Numbered from the stretch's first letter, positions 23,497-33,141 are shown. The stretch is 64,000 bases of DNA from Parvibaculum sp. (GCF_019635935.1 NZ_JAHBYN010000001.1:1609501-1673500), one strand, 5' to 3'. Notes: generated by a model from the letters alone, not told the origin. Numbers and translations are program-made.

Positions 23497-25194
23497 ATGC
23501 AGCGCGATCTCCACGCCATGAGTGCGACCGAATACGACCTCGTGGTGGTGGGCGGCGGCATCACCGGCGCCAGCGTCGCCTGGGACGCGGCGCTCAGGGG
23601 CCTGAAAGTGGCGCTGCTCGAAAAGGACGACTTCGCCCATGCAACGACGGCGGGATCGTCGAAGCTGGTGCATGGCGGGCTTCGCTATCTGGTCAACGGC
23701 GAATTGAAGCTGGTGCGCGAAAGCCTGCGCGAGCGCCGCCGCTGGGAGAACAACGCGCCGCATATGGTGCATCCGCTGCCCTTCGTGCTGCCGACCTATG
23801 GCTGGGGCATGTCGGGGCCGATCGTGATGTCGATCGGGCTGGCGCTCTACGATCTGCTCTCCTTCGACCGCAACTGGCTTTCCGACGACGACAAGAAGCT
23901 GCCGGGCTTCAAGCGCCTGTCGAAAGGCAAGGCGCTCGACCTCGTTCCGTCGCTGCCGCGCGAGGGGCTGACCGGCGCGATGCTCTACTACGATTGCCAG
24001 ATGTTCGCGCCCGAACGGCTCTGCCTCGAATGTATCGAAGGCGCCGTCGAATATGGCGCCGACGCCGCGAACTATGCCGAGGTGACCGGCTTCGACAGCG
24101 AGGCGGCGATGGGAAACGGTGTGCGCATCAAGGGCATCACCGTCAGCGACCGGCTGACCGGCGAGACGCATCGCGTGCGCGGCAAGGTGGTGGTCAACGC
24201 CGCCGGGCCCTGGGCCGACAAGCTGATGGGCTTTGCCGACGACACGCCGGCCCGCCGCCTGATCCGCTCGAAGGGCATCCACATCATCACCCGCGCGCTG
24301 ACCGGCGAAAACGCGCTGGCAATCAAGTCAAAGATCGGCGGGCACTTCTTCGTCATCCCATGGCGCGGCCACACCATCATCGGCACGACCGACACCGTGT
24401 TCGAGGAGGAACCCGACAAGGCCGGCGTGACCGAAAAAGACATCGCCGATTTCCTGCGCGTCGTGAATGACGGGCTGCCGGGGCTGAACCTGAAGCGCGC
24501 GGATGTGCTGCATTTTTATGTCGGCCTGCGCCCGCTGGTCGATACGACGCCGCAAGTGGCGGGCGAAGACGGCAAAAAGGACTCCTACAACGCGAGCCGC
24601 GCCGCAGAGGTTTACGATCACGCGCCGGAAGAGGCGATCGAGGGGCTGGTGTCGGCCATCGGCGGCAAGTGGACGACATCGCGCCACCTCGCCGAACAGG
24701 TGGTGGACCTCGCGCTGAAGAAGCTCGGCAAGACGGCGAAATGCGAAACGCATTGCACGCCGGTCTATGGCGGCGAAATCGGCCGCCTGAAAAGCTTCAT
24801 CGCGCGCGCGAAACTGCGTCACGCGCATCTGCCGGGCGATGTGGTGGAAAACCTTGTCGCCTTCTATGGCAGCCGCATCGACGAGGTGCTGACAACCGCG
24901 ACGGAACGCCAGGGCGAGAGCGAGGAATTGCTGCGCCGGCTCGGGCCCAACGTCGCCGAGATCGGCGCACAGGTGGTGCATGCGGTGCGCCACGAAATGG
25001 CGCGGCATCTGGCCGATGTCGTCTTCCGCCGCACCGGCCTCGGCACACTCGGCCATCCCGGCCCCGATGTCATCGCGCACGCCGCCGAACTGATGCGTCG
25101 CGAACTTGGCTGGGACGAAACCGTGACGGCGCGCGAAATCGCCGAAACGACCCGCGCCTTCGACACGCAATCCGCCAGCAAGGCCGCCGCATGA
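23497..25194 (+). CDS. glpD: FAD-dependent glycerol-3-phosphate dehydrogenase
   Basis: 565 residues. The FAD-binding Rossmann motif is LVVVGGGITGASVAWDAALRG; AGSSKLVHGGLRYL is the conserved GlpD/GlpA segment, and VVVNAAGPWADKL and GTTDTVFEEEPD are also family features. The enzyme oxidises sn-glycerol-3-phosphate to dihydroxyacetone phosphate at the membrane and feeds electrons to ubiquinone. It heads a run with a lipid kinase (4-base overlap) and an AGPS-like oxidase, so its DHAP may go to ether-lipid synthesis. The first ATG is 23497; ATG 23518 is equally plausible. Confidence 0.93.
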   Translation: MQRDLHAMSATEYDLVVVGGGITGASVAWDAALRGLKVALLEKDDFAHATTAGSSKLVHGGLRYLVNGELKLVRESLRERRRWENNAPHMVHPLPFVLPTYGWGMSGPIVMSIGLALYDLLSFDRNWLSDDDKKLPGFKRLSKGKALDLVPSLPREGLTGAMLYYDCQMFAPERLCLECIEGAVEYGADAANYAEVTGFDSEAAMGNGVRIKGITVSDRLTGETHRVRGKVVVNAAGPWADKLMGFADDTPARRLIRSKGIHIITRALTGENALAIKSKIGGHFFVIPWRGHTIIGTTDTVFEEEPDKAGVTEKDIADFLRVVNDGLPGLNLKRADVLHFYVGLRPLVDTTPQVAGEDGKKDSYNASRAAEVYDHAPEEAIEGLVSAIGGKWTTSRHLAEQVVDLALKKLGKTAKCETHCTPVYGGEIGRLKSFIARAKLRHAHLPGDVVENLVAFYGSRIDEVLTTATERQGESEELLRRLGPNVAEIGAQVVHAVRHEMARHLADVVFRRTGLGTLGHPGPDVIAHAAELMRRELGWDETVTAREIAETTRAFDTQSASKAAA

Positions 25195-26141
25195 TGCCGC
25201 ATATCGCCGCCATCGTCAATCCGCGTTCAGGGGGCGGCCGCACGGGCCGCGCCTGGCGCGTGATCGCCGCCGCGCTCGAAAAGGAACTGGGGCCGGTGCG
25301 TGCGCATTTCACCGGCGGTCCCTCGACGCCGCATTTCCTGCCCGCCGCCGAGCTGACGCGCCGCGCGCTGAAGGACGGCGCGCAACTTGTCGTCGCGGTC
25401 GGCGGCGACGGCACCATCAACGAAGCGGTCAACGGCTTTTTCGAAAACGGATTGCCGGTCAACCCGGAAGCGCATTTCGCCATTCTGAATGCCGGCACGG
25501 GCGGCGACTTCCGCCGCACCTTCGACCTGCCGCAGGACGCCGAGGGCTGCGTCGCGCGCATCGCCGCCGGCACGGCGCGCAAGATCGACATCGGCAAGCT
25601 GACTTTCGTTTCGGAAGACGGAAGCGAGGCGACGCGCTATTTCGACAATATCGCGAGCTTCGGCCTGTCGGGCGAAACGGTGCGCGCCGTCAACCGCGCC
25701 ACCTGGCCGAAAATGCTGGGCGGCAACTTCGCCTTCTTCTGGGCGACGCTGACGACCGCGATGCGCCACAACACGCGGCCGGTGCGCATCACCACCGATA
25801 CGGGCTTCGACGCGACGCTGAATATCGGCCTCGGCGCCGTCGCCAACGGACGCTATTTCGGCAGTGGGCTGAAAATGGCGCCTGACGCCGAACCCGATGA
25901 CGGGTTGTTCGATCTCGTCGTGATGCGCGACCTCACCTTCATGGACCTTTTGACCGGCACGGGGTCGATGAAGGAGGGCACGCATATCGGGGGCGAGAAA
26001 GTCTCGCACACGCGCGCCAAATGGGTGATGGCGACACCGATGGGCGCCGAGCCGGTGCTGCTCGATGTCGACGGCGAAGGGCCGGGCCGCCTGCCGGCGC
26101 GTTTCGAAATCATGCCGCAGGCGCTGACGCTGCGCTGCTGA
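25191..26141 (+). CDS. Diacylglycerol/sphingosine kinase-like lipid kinase
   Basis: 316 residues. The N-terminal IVNPRSGGGRTGRAW and the nucleotide loop VVAVGGDGTINEAVNGF are the hallmarks of the DAGK catalytic (YegS/DgkB-like) family, followed by ILNAGTGGDFRRTF. The enzyme phosphorylates a lipid hydroxyl, such as diacylglycerol to phosphatidic acid, at the cytoplasmic membrane face. Its ATG overlaps the glpD stop (ATGA), so translation is coupled. Placed between glpD and an AGPS-like gene, it probably acts on glycerolipids; the exact lipid is unknown. Confidence 0.9.
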   Translation: MMPHIAAIVNPRSGGGRTGRAWRVIAAALEKELGPVRAHFTGGPSTPHFLPAAELTRRALKDGAQLVVAVGGDGTINEAVNGFFENGLPVNPEAHFAILNAGTGGDFRRTFDLPQDAEGCVARIAAGTARKIDIGKLTFVSEDGSEATRYFDNIASFGLSGETVRAVNRATWPKMLGGNFAFFWATLTTAMRHNTRPVRITTDTGFDATLNIGLGAVANGRYFGSGLKMAPDAEPDDGLFDLVVMRDLTFMDLLTGTGSMKEGTHIGGEKVSHTRAKWVMATPMGAEPVLLDVDGEGPGRLPARFEIMPQALTLRC

Positions 26142-26163
26142 AAAAGAAAAGACGGGAAGAAAC

Positions 26164-27834
26164 ATGACCATCGACCGACAGACGCTGCGCTGGAACGGCT
26201 GGGGCCCGGTGAAGCAGCCGAACCCGCTGCCCGCCGACGCCGCCCAATGGAGCTGGATCGAGGAAACGCTCGGCATGAGCCGGCTGCCGCTGACGCCGGC
26301 GATGCCGCTGGCCGACATCCGCCTGCCGCATTGCCGCATTTCCAACGCGACGCAGGAAAAGCTGCGCGGCATTGTCGGCGACAACCAGTTCCGCACCGAC
26401 GAATACGAACGCGCCTTTCACGCGCGCGGCAAGTCCTATCACGACCTGCTTTATGTACGCGCGGGCAAGCTCGACATGGCGCCCGACGCCGTCATCTATC
26501 CGCGCGGGGCCGAGGAAACGCTCGCCATCGTCAAGCTCTGCGCCGAGGAAGGCATCGCACTGATCCCCTATGGCGGCGGCTCGTCGGTGGTGGGCGGCAT
26601 CAATGCGGTCTCGAAAACGCTCGGCGGCGCCGTGCTGACGCTCGACACGACGCTGATGACGCGCATCGTGCAGATCGACAAGGTGTCGATGACGGCGCGC
26701 ATCGAGGCCGGTATCTACGGGCCGGCGCTTGAGGAACAGTTGCAGGCGCATGGCGTGACGCTCGGCCATTATCCGCAGAGCTTCGAATATTCGACGCTGG
26801 GCGGCTGGATCGCGGCGCGCGGCGCGGGGCAGCAATCCAACCGCTACGGCAAGGCCGAGAAATGGCTGGTCTCGGCGAAGCTCGCGACGCCGAAAGGTTT
26901 CTGGACGACCGAGGCGACGCCCGCCTCCGCCGCCGGCCCGAACCTCAACCAGCTGGTCGCGGGTTCGGAAGGCACGCTCGGCGTCATCTGCGAGGCGACG
27001 GTGAAAATCCATGACCTGCCGGAGCGCAAGGATTATCGCGGCTATCTGTTCAAGAATTTCGCCGCCGGTGTCGAGGCGGCGCGGCGCATCAACCACGCCG
27101 AAATTCCGGTCGCAATGGTGCGCCTGTCGGACGCGCCCGAAACCTATTTCTTCCAGACTTTTTCCGCGACGGGCTCGGGCGGACTGAAGGCCAAGCTGCA
27201 ACGCGCCTATCTGAAAATGAAGGGCTTCGACGACGCACCCTGCCTGATGCTGATCGGCCATGAAGGCGAGAAGGACACGGTGATCTGGGCGCAGGAGCAG
27301 ACCGAAGCGATCTGCAAACGGCTCGGCGCGCTGGCGCTGGGCACCGGGCCCGGCAAGCGCTGGTTTCACGGCCGCTTCAACGGTCCGGCGATCCGCGACC
27401 CGATGATGGATCGCGGCATCGGCGTCGACACGCTCGAAACCTCGACGCGCTGGTCGAACATTGCCAATCTGCACGAGAAGGTCGTGGCCGCCATCGACGG
27501 CGCGATGAGCGCCAACATGCCCGAGCAACATGCGCGCGGCATTGTGATGGCGCATGTCAGCCATTCCTATCCCGACGGATCGAGCCTCTATTTCACCTTC
27601 ATCTTCCCGCGCCAGCTCGACCGCGAAATCGCGCAATGGCAGGCGATCAAGCGCGCCGCCTCCGACGCGATCCTGATGAACGGCGGCACGATCAGCCATC
27701 ATCACGGCGTCGGCACCGACCATGTGCCGTGGCTGGCGGAGGAAAAAGGCGAGATCGGTATGTCGCTGCTGAAAGCGACGAAGCGCGAGATGGACCCGAA
27801 AGGCGTGATGAATCCGGGAAAGCTGTTCGCCTAG
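26164..27834 (+). CDS. FAD-binding oxidase, alkyl-DHAP synthase (AGPS)-like
   Basis: 556 residues. The FAD-binding PCMH domain has IPYGGGSSVVGGINAV and EYSTLGGWIAARGAGQQS, including the Pro-x-Gly-Gly-Gly loop of the vanillyl-alcohol-oxidase superfamily. Near the C-terminus, SHHHGVGTDHVPW matches the active-site His-rich segment of alkylglycerone-phosphate synthase, and LKRxxDPKGVMNPGK closes the domain. AGPS replaces the acyl chain of acyl-DHAP with a fatty alcohol to make ether lipids. GlpD and a lipid kinase upstream support a glycerolipid role. A D-lactate dehydrogenase-type oxidase is the alternative. It overlaps the convergent SulP gene by 4 bases. Confidence 0.88.
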   Translation: MTIDRQTLRWNGWGPVKQPNPLPADAAQWSWIEETLGMSRLPLTPAMPLADIRLPHCRISNATQEKLRGIVGDNQFRTDEYERAFHARGKSYHDLLYVRAGKLDMAPDAVIYPRGAEETLAIVKLCAEEGIALIPYGGGSSVVGGINAVSKTLGGAVLTLDTTLMTRIVQIDKVSMTARIEAGIYGPALEEQLQAHGVTLGHYPQSFEYSTLGGWIAARGAGQQSNRYGKAEKWLVSAKLATPKGFWTTEATPASAAGPNLNQLVAGSEGTLGVICEATVKIHDLPERKDYRGYLFKNFAAGVEAARRINHAEIPVAMVRLSDAPETYFFQTFSATGSGGLKAKLQRAYLKMKGFDDAPCLMLIGHEGEKDTVIWAQEQTEAICKRLGALALGTGPGKRWFHGRFNGPAIRDPMMDRGIGVDTLETSTRWSNIANLHEKVVAAIDGAMSANMPEQHARGIVMAHVSHSYPDGSSLYFTFIFPRQLDREIAQWQAIKRAASDAILMNGGTISHHHGVGTDHVPWLAEEKGEIGMSLLKATKREMDPKGVMNPGKLFA

Positions 27835-29534
27835 TCTCCCGCCACAATCTCGCGCGCCAGAACCAGCGCCTCGTCGATGCCGGGGACGAGCCTGACCAGC
27901 GGATCGGCGGTGACGCCCATCTTGCGCAGGATGAGACGCGGCTGCTTCTGGAGGCCGGTAATCAGCACGGCCGTGCCGTGACGGCGGCAACGCGCGATCA
28001 GCGTATCGATGGCGGACGCGCCCGAGGCATCGATCATCGGCACGGCGCGCATCCGGAGGATCAGCACGCGCGGCGGCGCGCCGATGCGGTCGAGCGTTTC
28101 GCCGAGCCGCATCGCGACACCGAAAAAGAACGGCCCCCGGATGACGCTGGAGACGACGCCCGGCGGCAGCTCATGTTCCTCGACCGGGCGCTGGAGATGC
28201 GGCGCGTCGTCGGCAACATCCTCGTCGATGACCTTGAGATCGGCCTGCACCTCGACCGCCTCGGACATGCGGTGCATGAAAAGAACGGCCGCAAGCACGA
28301 CGCCGACCTGGATCGCAACCGTCAGATCGACCGCAACGGTGAGCGCGAAAGTGATGAGCAACACGGCGCGGTCGCCGGCCGGCGCCTTCATCAAATGGCG
28401 GAACTTGTCGATTTCGCTCATGTTCCAGGCGACCACCAGCAGCACGGCGGCGAGCGCCGCCAGCGGGACGAAACCGGTGAGCGGCCAGAGGAAAAGCATG
28501 AAGGCCAGAATGAAAACCGCATGCAACATGCCGGCAACGGGCCCGCGCGCGCCGGCGCGGATGTTGGTGGCGGTGCGCGCGATGGCGCCGGTCGCCGGCA
28601 GACCGCCGATGCCGGCCGAGGCGCAATTGGCGATGCCCTGCGCGATGAGCTCGCAATTGGAGCGGTGACGCCGCCCGGTCATGCTGTCGGCGACCATGGC
28701 CGACAGGAGCGACTCGACACCGGCCAGAAAGGCGATGGTGAAGGCGCTCGGGAATAGCGTGACGATCCGCTCCATCGTCACATGCGGGAAATCGGGCAGC
28801 GCGAAGCTGGGTTCGAGCCCGGCAAACCGCGATCCGATCGTGTCGGTCTCGATACCGAGCGACGCGACGGCGGCGGCGGCGACCACAACCGCGATCAGGA
28901 AGGCCGGCCATTCGGGACGATAGCGCCGCACCAGCAGAATGATGGCGAGCGCACCGAGCGCCACCGCAAGCGTCGGCGCCGCGACGCCCGGCAGCGCCGC
29001 GCCGAGCGCCATGACCTTCTCGAAAAACTCGGCCGGCTCGTGGTCGAGCGACAGCCCCAGGAAATCCTTCACCTGGCTCACCGCGATGATGACCGCGATG
29101 CCGGCGGTGAAGCCGGTGACGACCGGCTGCGGCACATATTTGATGAAGGCGCCGACGCGCAGCAGCCCCGCGCCGACCAGCATGATTCCGGCCATCGCGG
29201 TCGCGATGACAAGGCCGTCATAGCCGTGGATCGCGATGACGTTGAAGACGACGACGACGAAGGCGCCGGTCGGCCCGCCGATCTGGTAGCGGCTGCCGCC
29301 AAGCGCCGAAATCAGGAAGCCGGCGACGACCGCGGTGATGAGGCCCTTGTCGGGCGTCGTGCCGCTGGCGATGGCAAGCGCCATGGCGAGCGGCAGCGCG
29401 ACGATGGCGACCGTCAGACCGGCGATGAAATCGGCGCGGAAGGCCGCAAAGCCGTAGCCCTCGCGAAGCACGGTGACGAGCTTCGGGACGAGAAGCGACG
29501 AGGATGGCGGCGGCGCGGGCGCCCGCTGCGACAT
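27831..29534 (-). CDS. SulP-family anion transporter with STAS domain
   Basis: 567 residues. About 11-12 hydrophobic segments include the SulP signature regions TVAIVALPLAMALAIASG and FLISALGGSRYQIGGPTGAFVVV. The C-terminal ~130 residues form a STAS domain (VLILRMRAVPMIDASGASAID), which regulates transport. SulP proteins carry sulfate, bicarbonate or dicarboxylates; the substrate is not readable here. It is the last gene of a minus-strand run that begins with the 68-residue protein at 32421, 55 bases after the CoA ligase. Confidence 0.92.
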   Translation of the reverse strand: MSQRAPAPPPSSSLLVPKLVTVLREGYGFAAFRADFIAGLTVAIVALPLAMALAIASGTTPDKGLITAVVAGFLISALGGSRYQIGGPTGAFVVVVFNVIAIHGYDGLVIATAMAGIMLVGAGLLRVGAFIKYVPQPVVTGFTAGIAVIIAVSQVKDFLGLSLDHEPAEFFEKVMALGAALPGVAAPTLAVALGALAIILLVRRYRPEWPAFLIAVVVAAAAVASLGIETDTIGSRFAGLEPSFALPDFPHVTMERIVTLFPSAFTIAFLAGVESLLSAMVADSMTGRRHRSNCELIAQGIANCASAGIGGLPATGAIARTATNIRAGARGPVAGMLHAVFILAFMLFLWPLTGFVPLAALAAVLLVVAWNMSEIDKFRHLMKAPAGDRAVLLITFALTVAVDLTVAIQVGVVLAAVLFMHRMSEAVEVQADLKVIDEDVADDAPHLQRPVEEHELPPGVVSSVIRGPFFFGVAMRLGETLDRIGAPPRVLILRMRAVPMIDASGASAIDTLIARCRRHGTAVLITGLQKQPRLILRKMGVTADPLVRLVPGIDEALVLAREIVAGD

Positions 29535-29589
29535 GACGATGTCTCCGGGTCTTCGGCCGGGCGGCGGAAGGCCCCGATGCGCGTCGGCC

Positions 29590-31179
29590 TCAGGCGGCGC
29601 CGTCGACGAGACGGCGGAGTTCGGCCTTGGCTATTTTCTCGAGCGTGGAGCGCGGGAACGAGTCGACAATCCGAATTTCGCGCGGGCGCTTGAAATCCGC
29701 AAGGCCCTTCTCGCAGGCCGCCATGACCTGCGCCTGAAGGTCGCGGGGCGCCGCCGCCTCGCCGCCCGGCACCAGCAGGAAGGCAACCGGCACTTCATCG
29801 AGCATCGGATCGCGTTTGGCGACGACGGCGCATTCCTGGATGCCCGGCACCGTCATCACCACACGTTCGATCTCGGAGGCCGCGACGTTCTCGCCGCCGA
29901 CCTTCAGCATGTCCTTGTCGCGGTCGGCGAAGGAGATGAAACCGTCCTCGCCCAGCGTCACGCGGTCGCCGGTGATGAAATAGCCTTGTTCGTCGAAACT
30001 CTTCGCGGTCGCTTCCGGGTTGTTCAGATATTCGGCGAAGAGCGACAGGCCCGGCACGCCGCGCACCAGCAGCTCGCCGGTTTCGCCGGGGTCGACCGGC
30101 GTTCCGTCCTCGCGCAGGATCGCGATTTCGTAGGAAGTCGCCGGCTTGCCGATCGACATTGGACGATTGGGCAGATGCACGTCGCCGACAATGCCGTGGG
30201 TGATCGTTTCGGTCATGCCCCACCAGCCGATCGTCTTGACGCCGAAATGCACATCGGTCGGTGGCGCCGAAATGCCGTTGCCCCAAATCCGGTAGCTGTG
30301 CGACTTCGGCTTTTCCTGTCCCATCAGCGCGCGCACGCAGAACGGCACCATCGAGGTCCATGTACAGCCATGTTTCGCCGAAACGCGCCAGAAACGCGAC
30401 GCCGAAAAGCGCGGCTGCAACACCACCGTCGCGCCGACCCAGAGCGCAGCCAGCACCGAATAGGACTGCGCATTGGTGTGGAAGAGCGGCAGATAGGTGA
30501 GATGCACGTCGGACGGACGGAGGTCTTCATGCATCGCACAGAGCTTGGCGCCCCAGAGCGCATTGGCATGCGTCCAGACAACGCCCTTGGGCCGCGAGGT
30601 CGTGCCCGACGTGTACTGAACGCCGACCGGCAGCATCGGATCGGGCGCGCGAAGCGGTGCATCGGCGGGATCGCCGTAAAGCGCGGCGAAGCTTTCGGAC
30701 TTCGGCGGACGGTTCGCATCCTTCGGCGCCGCGCCATTATCGGTCACGGTGACGGCAAGCCATTTGATGTTCTTGCAGGACGACGCCACAAGCGAAGCGA
30801 AACCCGGCTGCGTGATCGCGCCGACAACGGCCGCGTGCTCGCTGAAATAAATCAGATCGTCGGCGACCGAGCGCGCATTGGTAGTGACGGCGACCGCGCC
30901 GAGATGGGCGCAGGCATACCAGGCGATCAGGCTTTCGGGACAATTGTCGAGATGGATCAGCACACGCTCGCCGGCTTTGACGCCGCGCGCCTTGAGCCCG
31001 GCGGCCACTGCCTGCACCTCATGCGCAAAGGCGCGATAGCTCCAGGTCTTGGCCTCGCCCTCGAAGGGCTCCCAGATCAGGAAGGGATGCGCGCCCCGCG
31101 CCGCGACATGCACCGCAAGCAGATGCGGCACGTCGAAATTCGAGAACGGATGAATGAGTGGCGCGCGCAATGCCGGCAT
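29590..31179 (-). CDS. ANL-superfamily acyl-CoA synthetase
   Basis: 529 residues. The P-loop-like AMP-binding motif is YTSGTTSRPKGVVW; the second core motif reads WWGMTETITHG and the hinge DRDKDMLKVGGENVAASEIE. The C-terminal catalytic Lys is expected in RSTLEKIAKAEL. The enzyme activates a carboxylic acid to its CoA thioester through an acyl-adenylate in the cytoplasm. The His-rich pocket sequence is not diagnostic, so fatty or aryl acid remains open. An esterase gene lies 18 bases upstream and the SulP transporter downstream, suggesting uptake, hydrolysis and activation of one compound class. Confidence 0.92.
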   Translation of the reverse strand: MPALRAPLIHPFSNFDVPHLLAVHVAARGAHPFLIWEPFEGEAKTWSYRAFAHEVQAVAAGLKARGVKAGERVLIHLDNCPESLIAWYACAHLGAVAVTTNARSVADDLIYFSEHAAVVGAITQPGFASLVASSCKNIKWLAVTVTDNGAAPKDANRPPKSESFAALYGDPADAPLRAPDPMLPVGVQYTSGTTSRPKGVVWTHANALWGAKLCAMHEDLRPSDVHLTYLPLFHTNAQSYSVLAALWVGATVVLQPRFSASRFWRVSAKHGCTWTSMVPFCVRALMGQEKPKSHSYRIWGNGISAPPTDVHFGVKTIGWWGMTETITHGIVGDVHLPNRPMSIGKPATSYEIAILREDGTPVDPGETGELLVRGVPGLSLFAEYLNNPEATAKSFDEQGYFITGDRVTLGEDGFISFADRDKDMLKVGGENVAASEIERVVMTVPGIQECAVVAKRDPMLDEVPVAFLLVPGGEAAAPRDLQAQVMAACEKGLADFKRPREIRIVDSFPRSTLEKIAKAELRRLVDGAA

Positions 31180-31197
31180 GATCGTCTCCCCCCCGCG

Positions 31198-32139
31198 TCA
31201 GGCCAGCGCTTCCTTCAACGCCTTGGCCGCCGCCTTCACCGCGTCGCGCGCGACGTCGAGCGCGCCCTGCAGGTTGAAGAAGCCGTGGATCATGCCTTCG
31301 TAGTTGACATATTCGACGGCGACGCCCGCCTTCTTCAGCGCCTCGGCATAGGCCTTGCCCTCGTCGCGCAGCACGTCGAAGCCGGCGGTGACGACATAGG
31401 CCGGCGGCAACCCGGCAAGCGAGGCGGCGCGCAACGGCGAATGACGCGCATCCTCCGCCTCCGCGCCGGCGCTTGTGACGTAGTGGTTCCAGAACCAGTC
31501 CATGCCCTCGGCTTCGAGAAAATATCCTTCCGCGAAATCCTTGTAGGATTTCGTGCCGCGCGGTGCGTCGGTCACTGGATAGATCAGAAGCTGGAAGGCA
31601 ATGTGCGGGCCCTTGTCGGCTTTCGCCTGCAACGCGATGGCGGCGGCGAGATTGCCGCCGGCGCTGTCGCCCGCGACCGCGATACGGTTGGGATCGATGC
31701 CGATTTCGGAGGCGTTCTTCTCCACCCATTTCACGGCGGCCAGGCAATCGTCGAAGGCGGCGGGAAAGGGATGTTCCGGCGCAAGGCGGTAATCGACCGC
31801 GATCACCTTGCAACCCGCCTCGTTGGCAAGTGTACGGCACAGCGCGTCATGCGTGTCGAGATCGCCGATCACCCAGCCGCCGCCATGGAAGTAAACCAGC
31901 GCCGGCACCGTGCCGCCGGCCGCAACAGGCGTGTAGATGCGGACGGGAATGTCGCCTTCAGGTCCGGGGATCGCGCGGTCTTCGACCTTGCCGATGGCGA
32001 CGCCCTGCAGGTCCATCGCCTGCGCCATCGCGCGATACATTTCGCGGCCCTGCGCGGGCGGCAGGTCGATCAGGCGCGGCGCATCCGGATCGGCGGCCAG
32101 CGCATCGAGGATCGCTTTCGCCTGTGGATCGAGTGACAT
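31198..32139 (-). CDS. HSL-family alpha/beta hydrolase (esterase/lipase)
   Basis: 313 residues. The hormone-sensitive-lipase signature is complete: oxyanion motif YFHGGGWVIGD, nucleophile GDSAGGNLAA (GDSAG box), and a late EGMIHGFFN carrying the catalytic His. Members hydrolyse short- to medium-chain esters in the cytoplasm. It lies 18 bases upstream of the CoA ligase and is probably co-transcribed with it. The start codon directly follows a hairpin at 32143-32175 that may mask its ribosome site. Confidence 0.92.
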   Translation of the reverse strand: MSLDPQAKAILDALAADPDAPRLIDLPPAQGREMYRAMAQAMDLQGVAIGKVEDRAIPGPEGDIPVRIYTPVAAGGTVPALVYFHGGGWVIGDLDTHDALCRTLANEAGCKVIAVDYRLAPEHPFPAAFDDCLAAVKWVEKNASEIGIDPNRIAVAGDSAGGNLAAAIALQAKADKGPHIAFQLLIYPVTDAPRGTKSYKDFAEGYFLEAEGMDWFWNHYVTSAGAEAEDARHSPLRAASLAGLPPAYVVTAGFDVLRDEGKAYAEALKKAGVAVEYVNYEGMIHGFFNLQGALDVARDAVKAAAKALKEALA

Positions 32140-32142
32140 GAG

Positions 32143-32175
32143 AACGGGCCCCCTGTTGAATTCAAGAGGCCCGTT
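32143..32175 (-). promoter_or_regulatory. Hairpin covering the esterase ribosome site
   Basis: AACGGGCC (32143-32150) pairs perfectly with GGCCCGTT (32168-32175). On the minus strand the stem contains the AGGGGG-like ribosome site just before the ATG at 32139, so folding could limit translation. Confidence 0.4.
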
Positions 32176-32214
32176 TTAACCGGCGCGGCGTCCGCGCGCC
32201 AAGCGGCAAGTTTG

Positions 32215-32421
32215 TCAGTGCAGGATATGGCCCTCGCGGCTCATCCGGCCCTCGACCATGTCCTCGACGACCCGACGCAGCGTCCGCCACGCGTCCGCCC
32301 GCATCTTCTCGCCGATTTCCTCGAGTTCCTCGACCGCCGTGTCGGCATAGGCAAGCGCCTTGCGGCCATGCGTGTCGACCATATAGGCGGCGAGCAGGTT
32401 GATTTCGTGGTCGGTAATCAT
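32215..32421 (-). CDS. Small conserved-looking protein of unknown function (68 residues)
   Basis: 68 residues, acidic at the start and helical throughout: ITDHEINLLAAYMVDTHG, then AYADTAVEELEEIGEKMRAD and WRTLRRVVEDMVEG. No domain is recognised. Codon use is normal for the region, an ATG follows a gap with GGAGTTCCCC, and the charge pattern (heptad-like helix) is protein-like, so I regard it as a real gene. It precedes the esterase gene on the same strand by 75 bases. Confidence 0.6.
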   Translation of the reverse strand: MITDHEINLLAAYMVDTHGRKALAYADTAVEELEEIGEKMRADAWRTLRRVVEDMVEGRMSREGHILH

Positions 32422-32589
32422 CGGGGAACTCCGGTTGGGCTTGAAGCGATTGCCAAACGGATTGCAACCCGCGGGCCAGCCGAAGCCGGCCCGGATTTCC
32501 TTTCATTTCAAGGTGTTAGCGGTGGGACGCCGCGCGCGCCCCGGCAGGGCTTGCCGCGCCGGTTAAGGAATCGGGAGGATTCTGCCGGT

Positions 32590-33141
32590 TCAGCCCGAAA
32601 AACCGCCTTCGTCGAGGAAGCTCTGCTCCTCCGGCGTGGTGCGGCGGCCGAGCACGGCATTGCGATGCGGGAAGCGGCCGAAGCGGCGGATGATGTCGGC
32701 ATGTTCGACGGCGTGGCGCATGGTGTCGGGATCGTCGAGACGTTCGGCGAAATAGACGAGGCCGCGCTCCTGCGCCGCGAGGTCTTCCGAATGCATGTAG
32801 GGCATGTAGAACCATTTGCGCGCCGTCTGCGGCGTCTCGACGTCGAAGCGGCGGCGCACGCACTCGTCGGCCAGCGCCAGCGCTTTTGCGTCCTGCGCGA
32901 AGGCGCGGTGGTCGTTACGCCAGAGATTGCGCGAGAACTGGTCGAGCACCAGGATCAGCGCCAGCGCGCCGCGCGGCTCGTCCGCCCAGCCGTCATGCCT
33001 GCCGGCAACCGCCTCGCCATGCAGCGCACCGAACGAACGGCGGATATCGGCATCGAAGGCATCGCTCTTCGTGAACCATTTTTCCGGCCCGGCGGCGAAC
33101 CAGAAATCGAGCACATCGCGCGGGCGGACGTTCTCCGCCAT
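32590..33141 (-). CDS. DUF924-family protein
   Basis: 183 residues. VLDFWFAAGPEKWFTK at the start and LALILVLDQFSRNLWRNDHRAFAQD in the middle are the recognisable family segments, with WFYMPYMHSEDLAAQE and FPHRNAVLGR later. The family has an all-helical, TPR-like fold with no established activity. Its ATG overlaps the stop of the feruloyl-CoA-synthase-like gene (TGATG), so the two are translationally linked, although no functional link is known. Confidence 0.9.
   Translation of the reverse strand: MAENVRPRDVLDFWFAAGPEKWFTKSDAFDADIRRSFGALHGEAVAGRHDGWADEPRGALALILVLDQFSRNLWRNDHRAFAQDAKALALADECVRRRFDVETPQTARKWFYMPYMHSEDLAAQERGLVYFAERLDDPDTMRHAVEHADIIRRFGRFPHRNAVLGRRTTPEEQSFLDEGGFSG

Noticed and set aside
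29473..32136. 887-codon frame antisense to the CoA ligase and esterase genes
   Set aside because: Arg/His-rich shadow lacking any protein family pattern.
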